Source of the DNA: Pedobacter paludis
GTDB taxonomy: Bacteria > Bacteroidota > Bacteroidia > Sphingobacteriales > Sphingobacteriaceae
Length of the DNA: 64,000 bases
Reading direction: 5' to 3'
Assembly (NCBI RefSeq): GCF_003173575.1
Contig: NZ_QGNY01000009.1
Span: forward strand, 118,352 to 182,351
Part shown: in pieces, positions 16,296-25,413 of the stretch
Layout of the letters: each line of letters opens with the position of its first letter
How positions within the stretch are numbered: the first letter of the stretch is position 1
Program-made: the position numbers and the translations under genes
Notes under the pieces: generated by a model
Seen by the model: the letters and a program-made list of their open reading frames with translations, nothing else
Databases searched by the model: none
What the model was told of the DNA's origin: nothing

Positions 16296-16910
16296 TTATT
16301 GATAATATCCAGAGGTACGAATAATGGATTCTATATCTCTATCTTGATTAGGATCGTAAGTGCTTTTTAAATTGTGGCCTACAACTCGGGCTACAATCTG
16401 ATAAGAAAACGCCGCGAAGCCACCTTTGGTCTGTTTAACTATATCGTAGGTTGTTCTTCCAACTTCACGATCTATAAGCTTGGTTAAAATTTGTCCCTGT
16501 GTTATGGTTAACTCTTTTATTTCGCGGTTAAACATGTCTTTTATTTCATTATCACAGGCTTTAACCAATTGCTTTTGCTCCTTTTTCTCAGGTGTTCTTG
16601 CCAAATCCTGTTCCAATTGCTCATATCTGCGTTTCGCAAATAAGGCATAAGGCATTACCTTTAAAACATTGTAACGCAAACGGTTGTAAGCAGCCTGCTC
16701 TGCCGGCGATTTCCAAATTCTGGCCGCCATAATTTGAACATCATTAAGCTGCATCCACGGAATCATTACACCATTATCATTTGTAGAGGCAACTCTTATT
16801 GTATCGGCTTTGCCCATTTTCGGAAAAACTGGCGCAACAGGATCTTGTGCTTTTAGCGTGATGCTAAAAATCATTACAAAACACAGAAAAAAGAGCCCTT
16901 TAAATTTCAT
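16296..16910 (-). CDS. DUF4294 domain-containing exported protein
   Basis: A 204-residue protein with a signal peptide (MKFKGLFFLCFVMIFSITLKAQ) and one DUF4294 domain, a Bacteroidota-specific family. The mature part is helical and basic: IPWMQLNDVQIMAARIWKSP, NVLKVMPYALFAKRRYEQL and LTKLIDREVGRTTYDIVKQ. Its function is unknown. It is transcribed divergently from relA/spoT and leads the DUF4294-gpx unit, with a -7 box 15 bases upstream. Confidence 0.82.
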   Translation of the reverse strand: MKFKGLFFLCFVMIFSITLKAQDPVAPVFPKMGKADTIRVASTNDNGVMIPWMQLNDVQIMAARIWKSPAEQAAYNRLRYNVLKVMPYALFAKRRYEQLEQDLARTPEKKEQKQLVKACDNEIKDMFNREIKELTITQGQILTKLIDREVGRTTYDIVKQTKGGFAAFSYQIVARVVGHNLKSTYDPNQDRDIESIIRTSGYYQ

Positions 16911-16925
16911 AAATTTATACTTTTA

Positions 16926-16933
16926 CAAAGTTA
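16926..16933 (-). promoter_or_regulatory. -7 box of the DUF4294 gene
   Basis: CAAAGTTA on the plus strand reads TAACTTTG on the minus strand, a full match to TAnnTTTG, 16 bases before the ATG at 16910. No convincing -33 element was found at the expected spacing. Confidence 0.5.
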
Positions 16934-17020
16934 GGTGTTATTTCATATATTAGGTGTTTCACAAAACTAATATAGGTTTTATTCATAAATAAGACGCAAT
17001 TTTTTACGCAAAAAATACAA

Positions 17021-19228
17021 ATGAAAACAGAGTTAGTGATTGATTTAGAGGCGGAAAAACAAGAAATTCTGAAAAGATACAGGGCATTATTACGGGCAAG
17101 CAAGTCTACTTTACAAAAAGGAGATAAAAAAGAAATCCGAAAAGCCTTTGATATGGCCTTAGAAAGCCATAAAGACATGCGCCGTAAATCTGGCGAACCA
17201 TACATATACCACCCCATTGCAGTAGCGCAAATTGCTGCAGAAGAAATTGGCTTGGGTACAACTTCTATTGTCTGTGCACTTTTACATGATGTTGTTGAAG
17301 ATACAGATATTACCTTAGAAGACATCGAACGCGAATTCGGCAAAAAAACAGCCAAAATTATAGATGGCCTAACCAAAATTTCAGGAGTTTTTGATACCAA
17401 CAGCTCCCTGCAGGCCGAAAATTTCCGAAAAATGTTGCTCACCCTAGCGGATGATGTTCGGGTAATTCTGATCAAACTAGCAGATCGTTTACACAACATG
17501 CGAACTATGGAGTTTATGCCTCGCCATAAGCAGTTAAAAATCGCTTCGGAAACGATTTATTTGTACGCTCCGCTTGCACATCGTTTGGGTTTATATGCCA
17601 TAAAATCAGAGTTAGAAGATCTTTCGATGAAATATCTTGAGCCTGATACCTATAAATTTGTTGCCAAAAAATTAAACGAGAAAAAGGCAGAACGTGCCAT
17701 GTTTATCAAAAAGTTTGTGGAACCAATTGATGAAATTGTACACGAACAGGGCTTAGTTGCAGATGTATATGGAAGACCAAAATCTATCCATTCCATTTGG
17801 AATAAAATGAAGAAAAAAAATATTCCTTTTGAAGAGGTTTACGATCTTTTTGCCATTAGGATTATTTTGGATAGTCCGCCGGAAAATGAAAAAGCCGATT
17901 GCTGGAAAGCCTATTCTATCGTTACGGATTTATACCGCCCAAACCCCGACCGTTTACGTGATTGGGTTTCGTCTCCAAAGGGAAATGGTTACGAAAGTTT
18001 GCATACAACGGTAATGGGCCCACGCGGACAATGGGTTGAGGTACAAATTCGTACGCAAAGGATGAATGAAATTGCTGAAAAAGGTTTCGCGGCACATTGG
18101 AAATACAAAGAATCTAGCAACGATAACGGTTTGGATCAATGGATTCAGAAAGTTAGAGAAATGCTGAGCAATCCCGAGGCAAATGCACTCGATTTCCTGG
18201 ATGATTTTAAAATGAATCTTTTCTCTGACGAGATTTTCATTTTTACACCAAAAGGATCTTTAATTCAGTTACCATTAGGTGCAACTGCCTTAGATTTTGC
18301 TTTTGAAATTCACACCGGGGTTGGCGCAACCTGTATTGGCGCAAAAGTAAACCACAAATTAGTTCCCATTTCCTACAAACTTCAAAACGGCGATCAGGTA
18401 GAAATTATTACCTCAAATAAGCAAACCCCTAAAGAAGATTGGCTTAATATTGTGGTTACGGCGAAAGCTAAGTCAAAGATTAAATCTTCCTTAAAAGAAG
18501 AAAAAAGAAAGATTGCCGATAATGGAAAAGAGATTTTAGAACGCAAACTGAAATCGCTAAAGATTACTTACAATACCGATAATCTTCAAAAAATAAGTTA
18601 CTTTTTTAAACTTCCATCAACACAAGAGCTTTTTGTAAATGTTGCCCTGGGCAAAATTGAACTTAAGGACATTAAGGAATATTTAAGTAGCGAGAAAGAG
18701 GTAGAAAACCGCGGACCTGAACGCCCAGAAAACCTTTCTGTAGATGGAATTAAAAATAAAATTAAGGGTGGCGAATCTGATATTTTGTTAATTGGTGAAG
18801 ACATGCAACGTATTGATTATACACTTGCAGCCTGTTGTAATCCAATTCCCGGTGATGATGTTTTCGGTTTTATTACGGTTAGTGATGGCATTAAAATCCA
18901 TAGAACGAATTGCCCAAATGCTACACAACTGATGGCTAATTATGGCTATCGCGTGGTTAAGGCCAAATGGAACAAACAACAAGAACTTACTTTTTTAACC
19001 GGATTAAAAATTGTTGGTATTGATGATGTAGGCTTAATCAATAACATTACAAGAGTAATTTCTACCGATTTTAAAGTTAATATGCGATCGATTACGGTTG
19101 ATACTAATGATGGTATTTTTGAAGGCTCTATTATGATTTTCGTTAACGATACCGAGCATTTGGAAAACCTGATTAAGAATTTATTAAAAGTTAGAGGCGT
19201 TACCGGAGTAACAAGGTTTGATGCATAA
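17021..19228 (+). CDS. Bifunctional RelA/SpoT (p)ppGpp synthetase/hydrolase
   Basis: A 735-residue long RSH protein. The HD hydrolase domain (about 45-195) has an intact His64 and LLHDVVEDT with HD at 89-90 and ED at 93-94, so hydrolysis should be active. The synthetase domain (about 235-345) shows VYGRPKSIHSIW, DLFAIRII and GNGYESLHTTVMGP. A TGS domain follows (IFTPKGSLIQLPLGATALDFAF), then the zinc-finger-like CCNPIPGDDVFGF region and a C-terminal ACT domain. It makes and degrades the stringent-response alarmone. The fur-purA neighbourhood downstream is, from memory, a conserved Bacteroidota order. Confidence 0.95.
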   Translation: MKTELVIDLEAEKQEILKRYRALLRASKSTLQKGDKKEIRKAFDMALESHKDMRRKSGEPYIYHPIAVAQIAAEEIGLGTTSIVCALLHDVVEDTDITLEDIEREFGKKTAKIIDGLTKISGVFDTNSSLQAENFRKMLLTLADDVRVILIKLADRLHNMRTMEFMPRHKQLKIASETIYLYAPLAHRLGLYAIKSELEDLSMKYLEPDTYKFVAKKLNEKKAERAMFIKKFVEPIDEIVHEQGLVADVYGRPKSIHSIWNKMKKKNIPFEEVYDLFAIRIILDSPPENEKADCWKAYSIVTDLYRPNPDRLRDWVSSPKGNGYESLHTTVMGPRGQWVEVQIRTQRMNEIAEKGFAAHWKYKESSNDNGLDQWIQKVREMLSNPEANALDFLDDFKMNLFSDEIFIFTPKGSLIQLPLGATALDFAFEIHTGVGATCIGAKVNHKLVPISYKLQNGDQVEIITSNKQTPKEDWLNIVVTAKAKSKIKSSLKEEKRKIADNGKEILERKLKSLKITYNTDNLQKISYFFKLPSTQELFVNVALGKIELKDIKEYLSSEKEVENRGPERPENLSVDGIKNKIKGGESDILLIGEDMQRIDYTLAACCNPIPGDDVFGFITVSDGIKIHRTNCPNATQLMANYGYRVVKAKWNKQQELTFLTGLKIVGIDDVGLINNITRVISTDFKVNMRSITVDTNDGIFEGSIMIFVNDTEHLENLIKNLLKVRGVTGVTRFDA

Positions 19229-19250
19229 AAAATAGGAAAAATATTAGACC

Positions 19251-19351
19251 GAGGTCCGAAAGTCAGGAGTTTGAATTGGAGGATTAACAGCCAAATGATA
19301 TTTAGCTTCGATTAAGAGCTAATATCTTTTGACTATCGACTTTCAGACCTC
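19251..19351. repeat. Imperfect intergenic inverted repeat
   Basis: GAGGTCCGAAAGTC (19251-19264) is complementary to GACTTTCAGACCTC (19338-19351) with one mismatch, enclosing a second imperfect hairpin (GATATTTAGCT against AGCTAATATC). It resembles the palindromic spacer repeats I remember from Pedobacter-type genomes and could also end the relA/spoT transcript. There is no T-run at its end. Confidence 0.5.
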
Positions 19352-19414
19352 TAACTAATTACCAAATCTGTGTAATCATTTAATTGGTGTAATCATTTTT
19401 CAAAACAATTTACC

Positions 19415-19422
19415 TACCTTTG
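19415..19422 (+). promoter_or_regulatory. -7 box of the fur-family gene
   Basis: TACCTTTG fully matches TAnnTTTG, 17 bases before the ATG at 19440. The sequence AAAGGAG just after it is an unusually good Shine-Dalgarno-like stretch for this phylum. The -33 element is unclear. Confidence 0.55.
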
Positions 19423-19439
19423 AAAGGAGTTAGAAAACT

Positions 19440-19934
19440 ATGTCTGAACAAAAAACAAATGAGCTCGTTCGCAAGATTTTTGAGGCTTATTTAGAAAACA
19501 AAAATCTACGTAAAACACCAGAGCGTTTCGCCATATTGGAAGAAATATATTCTAGAAACGATCACTTTGATGTAGAAACCCTTTACATCCACATGAAAAA
19601 CCAAAAGTATCGTGTAAGTCGTGCTACGGTTTATAATACTTTAGAGTTACTGGTTTCGTGTGATTTAGTTACCAAGCACCAGTTTGGTAAAAACATGGCA
19701 CAATTCGAAAAATCTTACGGCTATCGTCAACACGATCACGTAATCTGTATTGAATGTGGTAAAGTGGTAGAATTTTGCGATCCACGCGTACACCAAATCC
19801 AGACTATGGTTGGTGATCTTTTAAAATTCGATATTAAACACCATTCACTAAATATGTACGGTTTCTGTTCTGACTGTAGCGTATCTAGAAAAGTGAGTGA
19901 AAATGCTGCTGCAGCAAAACTTGAATCAAATTAA
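19440..19934 (+). CDS. Fur family metal-responsive transcriptional regulator
   Basis: A 164-residue Fur-like repressor. The winged-helix half contains RKTPERFAILEEIYSRNDHFDVETL and the recognition region VSRATVYNTLELLVSCDLV. The dimerisation half has the metal site HDHVICIECGKVVEFCDP and the structural zinc cysteines of ICIEC and GFCSDCS. It could be Fur, PerR or Zur; the CxxC pairs show a structural zinc but do not decide the sensed metal. It sits between relA/spoT and purA, 39 bases before the latter, and probably shares its transcript. Confidence 0.9.
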   Translation: MSEQKTNELVRKIFEAYLENKNLRKTPERFAILEEIYSRNDHFDVETLYIHMKNQKYRVSRATVYNTLELLVSCDLVTKHQFGKNMAQFEKSYGYRQHDHVICIECGKVVEFCDPRVHQIQTMVGDLLKFDIKHHSLNMYGFCSDCSVSRKVSENAAAAKLESN

Positions 19935-19973
19935 ATCAATCCAAAATAATAAAACCCGCTTAATTTTTTAATA

Positions 19974-21254
19974 ATGACGCAAGTAGATGTACTTCTCGGC
20001 CTACAATGGGGCGATGAAGGAAAGGGAAAAATCGTTGATGTTCTAAGTCCAAAATATGATCTTATCGCCCGTTTTCAGGGTGGGCCAAATGCCGGACATA
20101 CATTGGAATTTGATGGTAAAAAATTTGTTCTGAATACCATCCCATCAGGAATCTTTAACGAAAAAACCATGAACCTTATCGGTAACGGTGTAGTTATCGA
20201 TCCGATCATATTAAAAAGAGAACTTGATAATTTAAAAAAGGCTGGTCATGATCCAGTTGCTGAAGGCAAATTAGTTATTGCCCGTAAAGCTCATTTAATC
20301 TTACCTACTCACCAATTACTGGATGCAGCGAACGAAGCTAGAATGGGTAAAAATAAGATTGGATCAACCTTAAAGGGTATTGGCCCAACTTATATGGATA
20401 AAACTGGACGTAATGGTTTACGTGTTGGTGATACCACCTTGCCAGATTTTAAGGAGCGTTATGCTAAATTAGTAGAAAAACATACAGAAATCCTTTCTCA
20501 TTATGAAGGTTTTGAATATGAATTGGCAGAGAAAGAAGCTTTGTTTTTTGAAGCTATCGAATTCTTGAAAAGCATTCCTCACGTAGATAGCGAACATTTC
20601 GTAAATGGCTATTTGAAAGAAGGAAAAGCGGTTTTAGCAGAAGGTGCCCAAGGAACTTTATTAGATGTTGATTTCGGTTCATATCCTTTTGTAACCTCAA
20701 GCAATACAACAACTGCTGGTGCTTGTACTGGTTTAGGTATTGCGCCGAATAAAGTTGGTGCTGTTTACGGCATCTTCAAAGCTTATTGTACTCGTGTTGG
20801 TGGCGGTCCTTTCCCTACAGAATTAGATAACGAAGTTGGAGAAAACCTACGTGCCTTAGGTCATGAATTTGGTGCAACTACAGGCCGTGCCCGTCGTTGT
20901 GGCTGGATCGATCTACCTGCACTAAAATATGCAATCATGTTAAATGGTGTTACCGAGTTAATTATGATGAAAGCTGATGTTTTAGATACTTTCGATACCA
21001 TTTATGCTTGTACACACTACGAATATAATGGCGAAACAATCGATTATATGCCTTACGACATTATTTCAATCGAACCAACGCCAGTTTTGAAAGCCATTGA
21101 AGGTTGGGCAACCGATGTTACAAAAATCACTTCAGTTGACGAAATTCCCGCAAAATTAACAGCTTATATCGAATACTTAGAAAAGGAGCTTGAAGTGCCA
21201 ATTAAATTCCTTTCAGTAGGACCAGATAGAGCACAGACTTTAGAATTACGTTAA
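19974..21254 (+). CDS. purA: Adenylosuccinate synthase
   Basis: A 426-residue PurA, which joins IMP and aspartate using GTP in AMP synthesis. The N-terminal GLQWGDEGKGKIVD loop (residues 9-22), FQGGPNAGHTL, the IMP-binding GSTLKGIGPTYMDK, EGAQGTLLDVDFGSYPFVTSS and the C-terminal SVGPDRAQTLEL are all present. Length and motifs are complete. A strong terminator follows at 21315. Confidence 0.97.
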   Translation: MTQVDVLLGLQWGDEGKGKIVDVLSPKYDLIARFQGGPNAGHTLEFDGKKFVLNTIPSGIFNEKTMNLIGNGVVIDPIILKRELDNLKKAGHDPVAEGKLVIARKAHLILPTHQLLDAANEARMGKNKIGSTLKGIGPTYMDKTGRNGLRVGDTTLPDFKERYAKLVEKHTEILSHYEGFEYELAEKEALFFEAIEFLKSIPHVDSEHFVNGYLKEGKAVLAEGAQGTLLDVDFGSYPFVTSSNTTTAGACTGLGIAPNKVGAVYGIFKAYCTRVGGGPFPTELDNEVGENLRALGHEFGATTGRARRCGWIDLPALKYAIMLNGVTELIMMKADVLDTFDTIYACTHYEYNGETIDYMPYDIISIEPTPVLKAIEGWATDVTKITSVDEIPAKLTAYIEYLEKELEVPIKFLSVGPDRAQTLELR

Positions 21255-21258
21255 TCCA

Positions 21259-21293
21259 TGCTCGTCATCTCGACCATAGCGGAGAGATCTTTG
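21259..21293. repeat. Possible degenerate dispersed intergenic repeat
   Basis: The stretch containing GTCATCTCGACCATAGCGGA and then GAGATCTTTGTA resembles short dispersed intergenic sequences that I recall from Pedobacter-like genomes. Only one copy is seen in this window, so the call rests on memory. Confidence 0.25.
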
Positions 21294-21314
21294 TACTGGT
21301 TAAATATTGAACTA

Positions 21315-21351
21315 AAACAAAAAGCAATCCATATTGGGTTGCTTTTTGTTT
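21315..21351. terminator. Strong hairpin terminator after purA
   Basis: A 16-bp stem: AAACAAAAAGCAA (21315-21327) pairs with TTGCTTTTTGTTT (21339-21351), extended inward by a T-G wobble and two C-G pairs, with loop ATATT. A-run and T-run flanks are built in, so it should work in both directions. Confidence 0.88.
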
Positions 21352-21452
21352 GTAACATTGTTTTATGCCAACCTAATCCATACCTTCTCCAAAAGCCAAT
21401 CAAACCATGCTTAACTAAAGTTAGAGAAATTTGAAGATTCTACTATGCGAGC

Positions 21453-21483
21453 TTTCCACTTAAGCTGGGTTTAGTTACCTTTG
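21453..21483 (+). promoter_or_regulatory. Promoter of pabB overlapping its annotated start
   Basis: TTTC at 21453-21456, 19 bases of spacer, then TACCTTTG at 21476-21483: one mismatch to TTTG-N19-TAnnTTTG. The -7 box covers the in-frame TTG at 21481, so that codon is unlikely to be translated from this promoter, and the next in-frame TTG at 21490 would lie almost at the transcript 5' end. Confidence 0.62.
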
Positions 21484-21489
21484 TTCAGC

Positions 21490-22749
21490 TTGAAAAACCA
21501 ACAAAATTTTACCGATTTTAAGTACAAGGCATTGAACTGGGCAAACCAGTTTGATGTTTGTTGTTTTCTGGATTCAAATCAATATAAAGACAATTATTCA
21601 GAGTTTGATTTTCTATTGGCAGCAGATTTTCAGTTCGAATTAAAATCATCTAGTGTAAATTCATTTGAAGAATTAAAAGAATTTTATGAAGCACATCAAC
21701 AGTGGACTTTCGGTTTCTTTGGTTATGATCTAAAAAATCAAATTGAAGACCTCTCTTCTAATAATCAGGATGGGCTGGAATTTCCCGACCTCTATTTCTT
21801 CGTTCCAAAATATCTCATTGCTTACAAAGATGGGCTTACGGAAGTTTTAATTGGTGACAACTCCATTTTGAATGATATCGAAAATTTTGGGCAAATCCAT
21901 AAAAAAGAAGACAAAAAATTAAATCTCAAAGCCAGATTATCAGAAGCAGAGTACATTAAAAAAATCGATTCCCTAAAAGAACACATTTCAAGAGGCGATA
22001 TTTATGAGATTAACTTTTGTCAGGAATTTTTTGCAGAACATGCAAAAATAGCCCCTGTAGAAACCTTTAAAGCATTAAATCAATTATCACCCACCCCTTT
22101 CGCTGGTTATTTCAAAGTTAGGGATCATTATATTTTATCTGCCACACCAGAAAGATTTTTGTGCAAGAGAGGAAACAAATTAATTTCACAACCTATAAAA
22201 GGCACAGCCAAACGAAGTCCTGATCCAGCAGAGGACCAAGCAATTAAATATTCTTTGAGAAGTGATATTAAAGAGCAGGCTGAAAATGTAATGATAGTAG
22301 ATTTAGTGCGCCATGACTTAACAAAATCTGCCATTAAAGGTTCTGTTAAGGTAGAAGAACTTTTCGGAATCTATACCTTTCCACAAGTTCATCAAATGAT
22401 TTCGACCATTAGTTGCCAGCTCAATCCAAACGTTCATTTTATTGATGCAATCAAAAATACCTTCCCAATGGGATCAATGACTGGAGCACCAAAAGTTAAA
22501 GCCATGCAGTTGATTGAACAATACGAAGAAACAAAAAGAGGTATTTTTTCAGGATCATTCGGTTGCATAAATCCAAACGGAGATTTCGATTTTAATGTTA
22601 TAATTAGAAGTATCCTATATAATTCAGCGTCAAAATATCTTTCTTTTCAGGTTGGTGGGGCCATTACCTATCAATGTGATGCAAAAAAAGAATATGAGGA
22701 GTGTTTGCTTAAGGCTAGTGCGATTCTCAAGGTGTTAGGTGATCATTAG
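21490..22749 (+). CDS. pabB: Aminodeoxychorismate synthase component I (PabB-like)
   Basis: About 419 residues of the chorismate-binding anthranilate synthase I/PabB family. The C-terminal catalytic part has RGDIYEINFCQEF, SATPERFL, VDLVRHDL, FPMGSMTGAPKVKAM and SGSFGCINPNGDFDFNV. The motif PIKGT, with the lysine that PabB uses, replaces the PIAGT of anthranilate synthases, so 4-amino-4-deoxychorismate for folate is the likely product. No ATG is available near the N-terminus; the frame opens with TTG at 21481 or 21490, and 21490 is preferred because 21481 is inside the -7 box. A class IV aminotransferase at 44 kb could act as the lyase, but that is a guess. Confidence 0.88.
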   Translation: MKNQQNFTDFKYKALNWANQFDVCCFLDSNQYKDNYSEFDFLLAADFQFELKSSSVNSFEELKEFYEAHQQWTFGFFGYDLKNQIEDLSSNNQDGLEFPDLYFFVPKYLIAYKDGLTEVLIGDNSILNDIENFGQIHKKEDKKLNLKARLSEAEYIKKIDSLKEHISRGDIYEINFCQEFFAEHAKIAPVETFKALNQLSPTPFAGYFKVRDHYILSATPERFLCKRGNKLISQPIKGTAKRSPDPAEDQAIKYSLRSDIKEQAENVMIVDLVRHDLTKSAIKGSVKVEELFGIYTFPQVHQMISTISCQLNPNVHFIDAIKNTFPMGSMTGAPKVKAMQLIEQYEETKRGIFSGSFGCINPNGDFDFNVIIRSILYNSASKYLSFQVGGAITYQCDAKKEYEECLLKASAILKVLGDH

Positions 22750-22770
22750 TCATTGGTCATTGGTCATTGG
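22743..22770. repeat. Four tandem heptamers
   Basis: TCATTAG followed by three TCATTGG units immediately around the pabB stop codon. Similar GTCATTGG words recur near 46.73 kb after pyrB. Confidence 0.7.
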
Positions 22771-22810
22771 TTGAAACAATAACCAATGTTTGATTATCCA
22801 TAAAATAAAA

Positions 22811-22848
22811 AAGGTAGAAAATTATGCTCAGAGCAAACTTTCTACCTT
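22811..22848. terminator. Bidirectional hairpin terminator
   Basis: AAGGTAGAAA (22811-22820) pairs with TTTCTACCTT (22839-22848). It is preceded by an A-run and lies between the convergent pabB and M48 protease genes. Confidence 0.75.
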
Positions 22849-22868
22849 AATTCATCTATTATTAAGCC

Positions 22869-23675
22869 TTATTTTTTATAATATTGTTGTGCTTCTGGTA
22901 AATATTTTTGAATTTGAGCAATACGTGTAGCATCACTTGGGTGCGTACTTAAAAATTCGGCAGGTTTTTGCGCATTTGCAGATGCCGAAGCCATTCTATT
23001 CCAAAAGCTTACAGATGACTGTGGATTATATCCAGCCATTGCCATAAATATCAATCCTAATCTATCCGCTTCTAGCTCCTGATTACGAGAATACTTTAAC
23101 ATCGCAATTGGTGCTCCCACCCCATAAAGGGTATTAAATGTAGATTGTGCCTTAGGGTTTTTAGATAGAGCAACGCCACCAGCGGTTCCAATTCCTTGGG
23201 CAACCATTTCTTGCGACATACGTTCTGCAGAGTGCCCTGCAATTGCATGGGCGATCTCATGCCCCATAACAGTTGCCAAACCGGCATCGTCTTGGGTTAC
23301 TGGTAAAATGCCCGTGTAAACAACAATTTTTCCGCCTGGCATACACCATGCATTTTTTTCATTATTCTGAACAACGTTAACTTCCCACTTATAATCCTGG
23401 ATTAAGTTTCCGTAGTTATTATTGTTCATGTAAGTTTGTACAGCAGTAATTAAACGGCTTCCTATTGTTTTAACCTTTAATGCCTGTGCATTTGATGCTG
23501 GCAAAACGGCTGTTTTATTTTCAGTTAAGAATTCGCTATAAGCCTGAAAAGCCATCGGTAAAACTTGGTCGTTGCCAACTAAATTTAACCTACTACGCCC
23601 AGTTAAAGGAACCGTAGAACAAGAATTAAATAATAGCAAACCCGCAACGCTAGCGGTTAGTAATAACTTTTTCAT
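22869..23675 (-). CDS. M48 family metalloprotease, lipoprotein
   Basis: A 268-residue M48 peptidase. The N-terminus MKKLLLTASVAGLLLFNSC is a lipoprotein signal with the lipid-modified cysteine after FNS, so it should be anchored in the periplasm. The zinc site is MGHEIAHAIAGHSAERMS (HExxH), with the third ligand in NQELEADRLGLIFMAMAGY. The C-terminal LSTHPSDATRIAQIQKYL is typical of LoiP/YcaL-like enzymes in envelope quality control. The frame opens upstream at 23750, but the signal peptide fixes the start at 23675. Confidence 0.92.
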   Translation of the reverse strand: MKKLLLTASVAGLLLFNSCSTVPLTGRSRLNLVGNDQVLPMAFQAYSEFLTENKTAVLPASNAQALKVKTIGSRLITAVQTYMNNNNYGNLIQDYKWEVNVVQNNEKNAWCMPGGKIVVYTGILPVTQDDAGLATVMGHEIAHAIAGHSAERMSQEMVAQGIGTAGGVALSKNPKAQSTFNTLYGVGAPIAMLKYSRNQELEADRLGLIFMAMAGYNPQSSVSFWNRMASASANAQKPAEFLSTHPSDATRIAQIQKYLPEAQQYYKK

Positions 23676-23769
23676 AAAAAATATGGTTTTAAATTGCTCC
23701 GAATAAATCGTAAGTAATGTATTAACATTTACCTTACAAATAAGTTTCAAAGTTGATGTGATTTGTTAA

Positions 23770-24417
23770 TTAATTAGTTTTTTTCCTAAACAAATACACT
23801 TTGGACTCCTTGCCCTTAAGCAATCTTTCGAGGTTTTTTTGGTGGGTAACTAAAATCAGAATACAAACAACCATCCCATAGAGCACTTCAGATTTTATGG
23901 AGACCTGAAACAGGAAAACAACACTCAACGGAAATGTAAATCCTGCACATATCGAACTCAATGAAACGTATTTAGTTAATAATAATATGACCACAAAAAC
24001 CAGAACACAAAGCATAGATGCTTCGAAATTAACTGCCAAAATCATTCCAAAAAGTGTAGCAACACCTTTACCACCCCTAAAACCAGCAAACACCGGAAAC
24101 AAATGCCCCATCACTGCAGTTACACCGAGGGCCAATTGATAGTTAACAAAAACAACAGAATTTTGTGGCCCAGTTACAGACATTCCAATTAAATAGGCAA
24201 GATTGGTCGCTGTGTAACCCTTTGCAATATCTATAATCATTACAGCAATACCGGCCTTTTTGCCCAGAACCCTAAAGGTATTTGTAGCACCGGCATTACC
24301 GCTGCCATATTCTCTAACATCAACGCCATAGAAAGCCTGGCCTAACCAGACAGCCGTTGGTATCGACCCAAAAAGGTATGCAAGCAATAGAGCGCTGAGA
24401 GAATAAACCGTGACCAT
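23770..24417 (-). CDS. plsY: Glycerol-3-phosphate acyltransferase PlsY
   Basis: A 215-residue polytopic membrane enzyme that transfers acyl from acyl phosphate to glycerol-3-phosphate, the first phospholipid step. It shows the PlsY motifs YLFGSIPTAVWLGQ, DVREYGSGNAGATNTFRVLG, and GHLFPVFAGFRGGKGVAT. About five membrane segments and normal length. It lies on the minus strand downstream of nadC and upstream of the M48 gene; a 94-base spacer to the latter's start leaves co-transcription open. Confidence 0.95.
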   Translation of the reverse strand: MVTVYSLSALLLAYLFGSIPTAVWLGQAFYGVDVREYGSGNAGATNTFRVLGKKAGIAVMIIDIAKGYTATNLAYLIGMSVTGPQNSVVFVNYQLALGVTAVMGHLFPVFAGFRGGKGVATLFGMILAVNFEASMLCVLVFVVILLLTKYVSLSSICAGFTFPLSVVFLFQVSIKSEVLYGMVVCILILVTHQKNLERLLKGKESKVYLFRKKTN

Positions 24418-24466
24418 AGCCTACAATGATACAAAAAATAAGCCTTTTATTAAGCAGCCTACCATG

Positions 24467-25309
24467 TTAATATGCTTTTAAGCTGATATCTAAACTTTTA
24501 ACCGAATGGGTTAACGCACCCATCGAGATATAATCTACGCCACAATCTGCATATTCTTTTACATTCTCTTCGGTAATGCCTCCTGAAGCCTCAGTAATAA
24601 ACTTTCCATCGATTAATTTTACAGCTTCTCTAAGTTTATCAAAACTGAAATTATCAAGCATAATCCGATCTACTCCACCTATTTCCAAAACTTGGGTTAG
24701 TTCCTCAATATTCCTCACCTCAATTTCAATTTGTAGAGATTTTTGCTGATCGGATAAATATTTTTGAGCAGATTTAATTGCATTTGAAATGCCACCTGCA
24801 TAGTCTACATGATTATCCTTTATTAAAATCATATCATATAAACCGATTCTGTGATTCACACCCCCTCCTATCCTAACCGCCCATTTTTCTAAATAGCGTA
24901 AACCTGGAGTTGTTTTTCTGGTATCTAATATTTTTGTTTTGGTATCTTTTAAAAGCGCAACAATATGATTAGTCTTAGTCGCAATACCACTCATTCTTTG
25001 CATGCAATTTAAAACCAAACGTTCGGCAATTAAAATAGAATGTGTACTTCCACTCACCGTTAAGCCAATATCTCCAACTTTTACCTGATCTCCATCTTTT
25101 AACAGAACCTCTACTTTTAAATTTGCATCTACAACTTTAAAAATTTCAAGAGCAAGTTCTACACCAGCTAAAATTCCATCTTCCTTGATGATAAGCTTTG
25201 CTTTACCCTGAGTGTCAGCAGGAATGGTTGATAATGAAGTGTGATCGCCATCGCCAACGTCTTCAGCAAGCGCATTTTTTATGAATTGATCTATAAGTTC
25301 TTTGTCCAA
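24467..25309 (-). CDS. nadC: Nicotinate-nucleotide diphosphorylase (carboxylating)
   Basis: A 280-residue quinolinate phosphoribosyltransferase for NAD synthesis. Motifs: AEDVGDGDHTS near the N-terminus, ERLVLNCMQRMSGIATKTN, DTRKTTPGLRYLEKWAVRIGGG with the catalytic and PRPP-binding residues, HRIGLYDMILIKDNHV, EIEVRNIEEL and VDYISMGALTHS at the end. The length is that of the family. It is followed by plsY on the same strand after 49 bases. Confidence 0.96.
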   Translation of the reverse strand: MDKELIDQFIKNALAEDVGDGDHTSLSTIPADTQGKAKLIIKEDGILAGVELALEIFKVVDANLKVEVLLKDGDQVKVGDIGLTVSGSTHSILIAERLVLNCMQRMSGIATKTNHIVALLKDTKTKILDTRKTTPGLRYLEKWAVRIGGGVNHRIGLYDMILIKDNHVDYAGGISNAIKSAQKYLSDQQKSLQIEIEVRNIEELTQVLEIGGVDRIMLDNFSFDKLREAVKLIDGKFITEASGGITEENVKEYADCGVDYISMGALTHSVKSLDISLKAY

Positions 25310-25413
25310 AACAAGTTATTTGATCGCAAAAATAAGAATTATTTATCAGCAGACAATTGCCCAACAAGCTTAAAAGTTAATTTAAAAGCTTCATTTAAGA
25401 AATAAAAATTGGT

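Noticed and set aside
16915..17499. 194-residue frame on the minus strand over the relA/spoT start
   Set aside because: It lies antisense to the well-supported HD-domain coding region, has a low-complexity serine- and cysteine-rich translation, and shows no domain.
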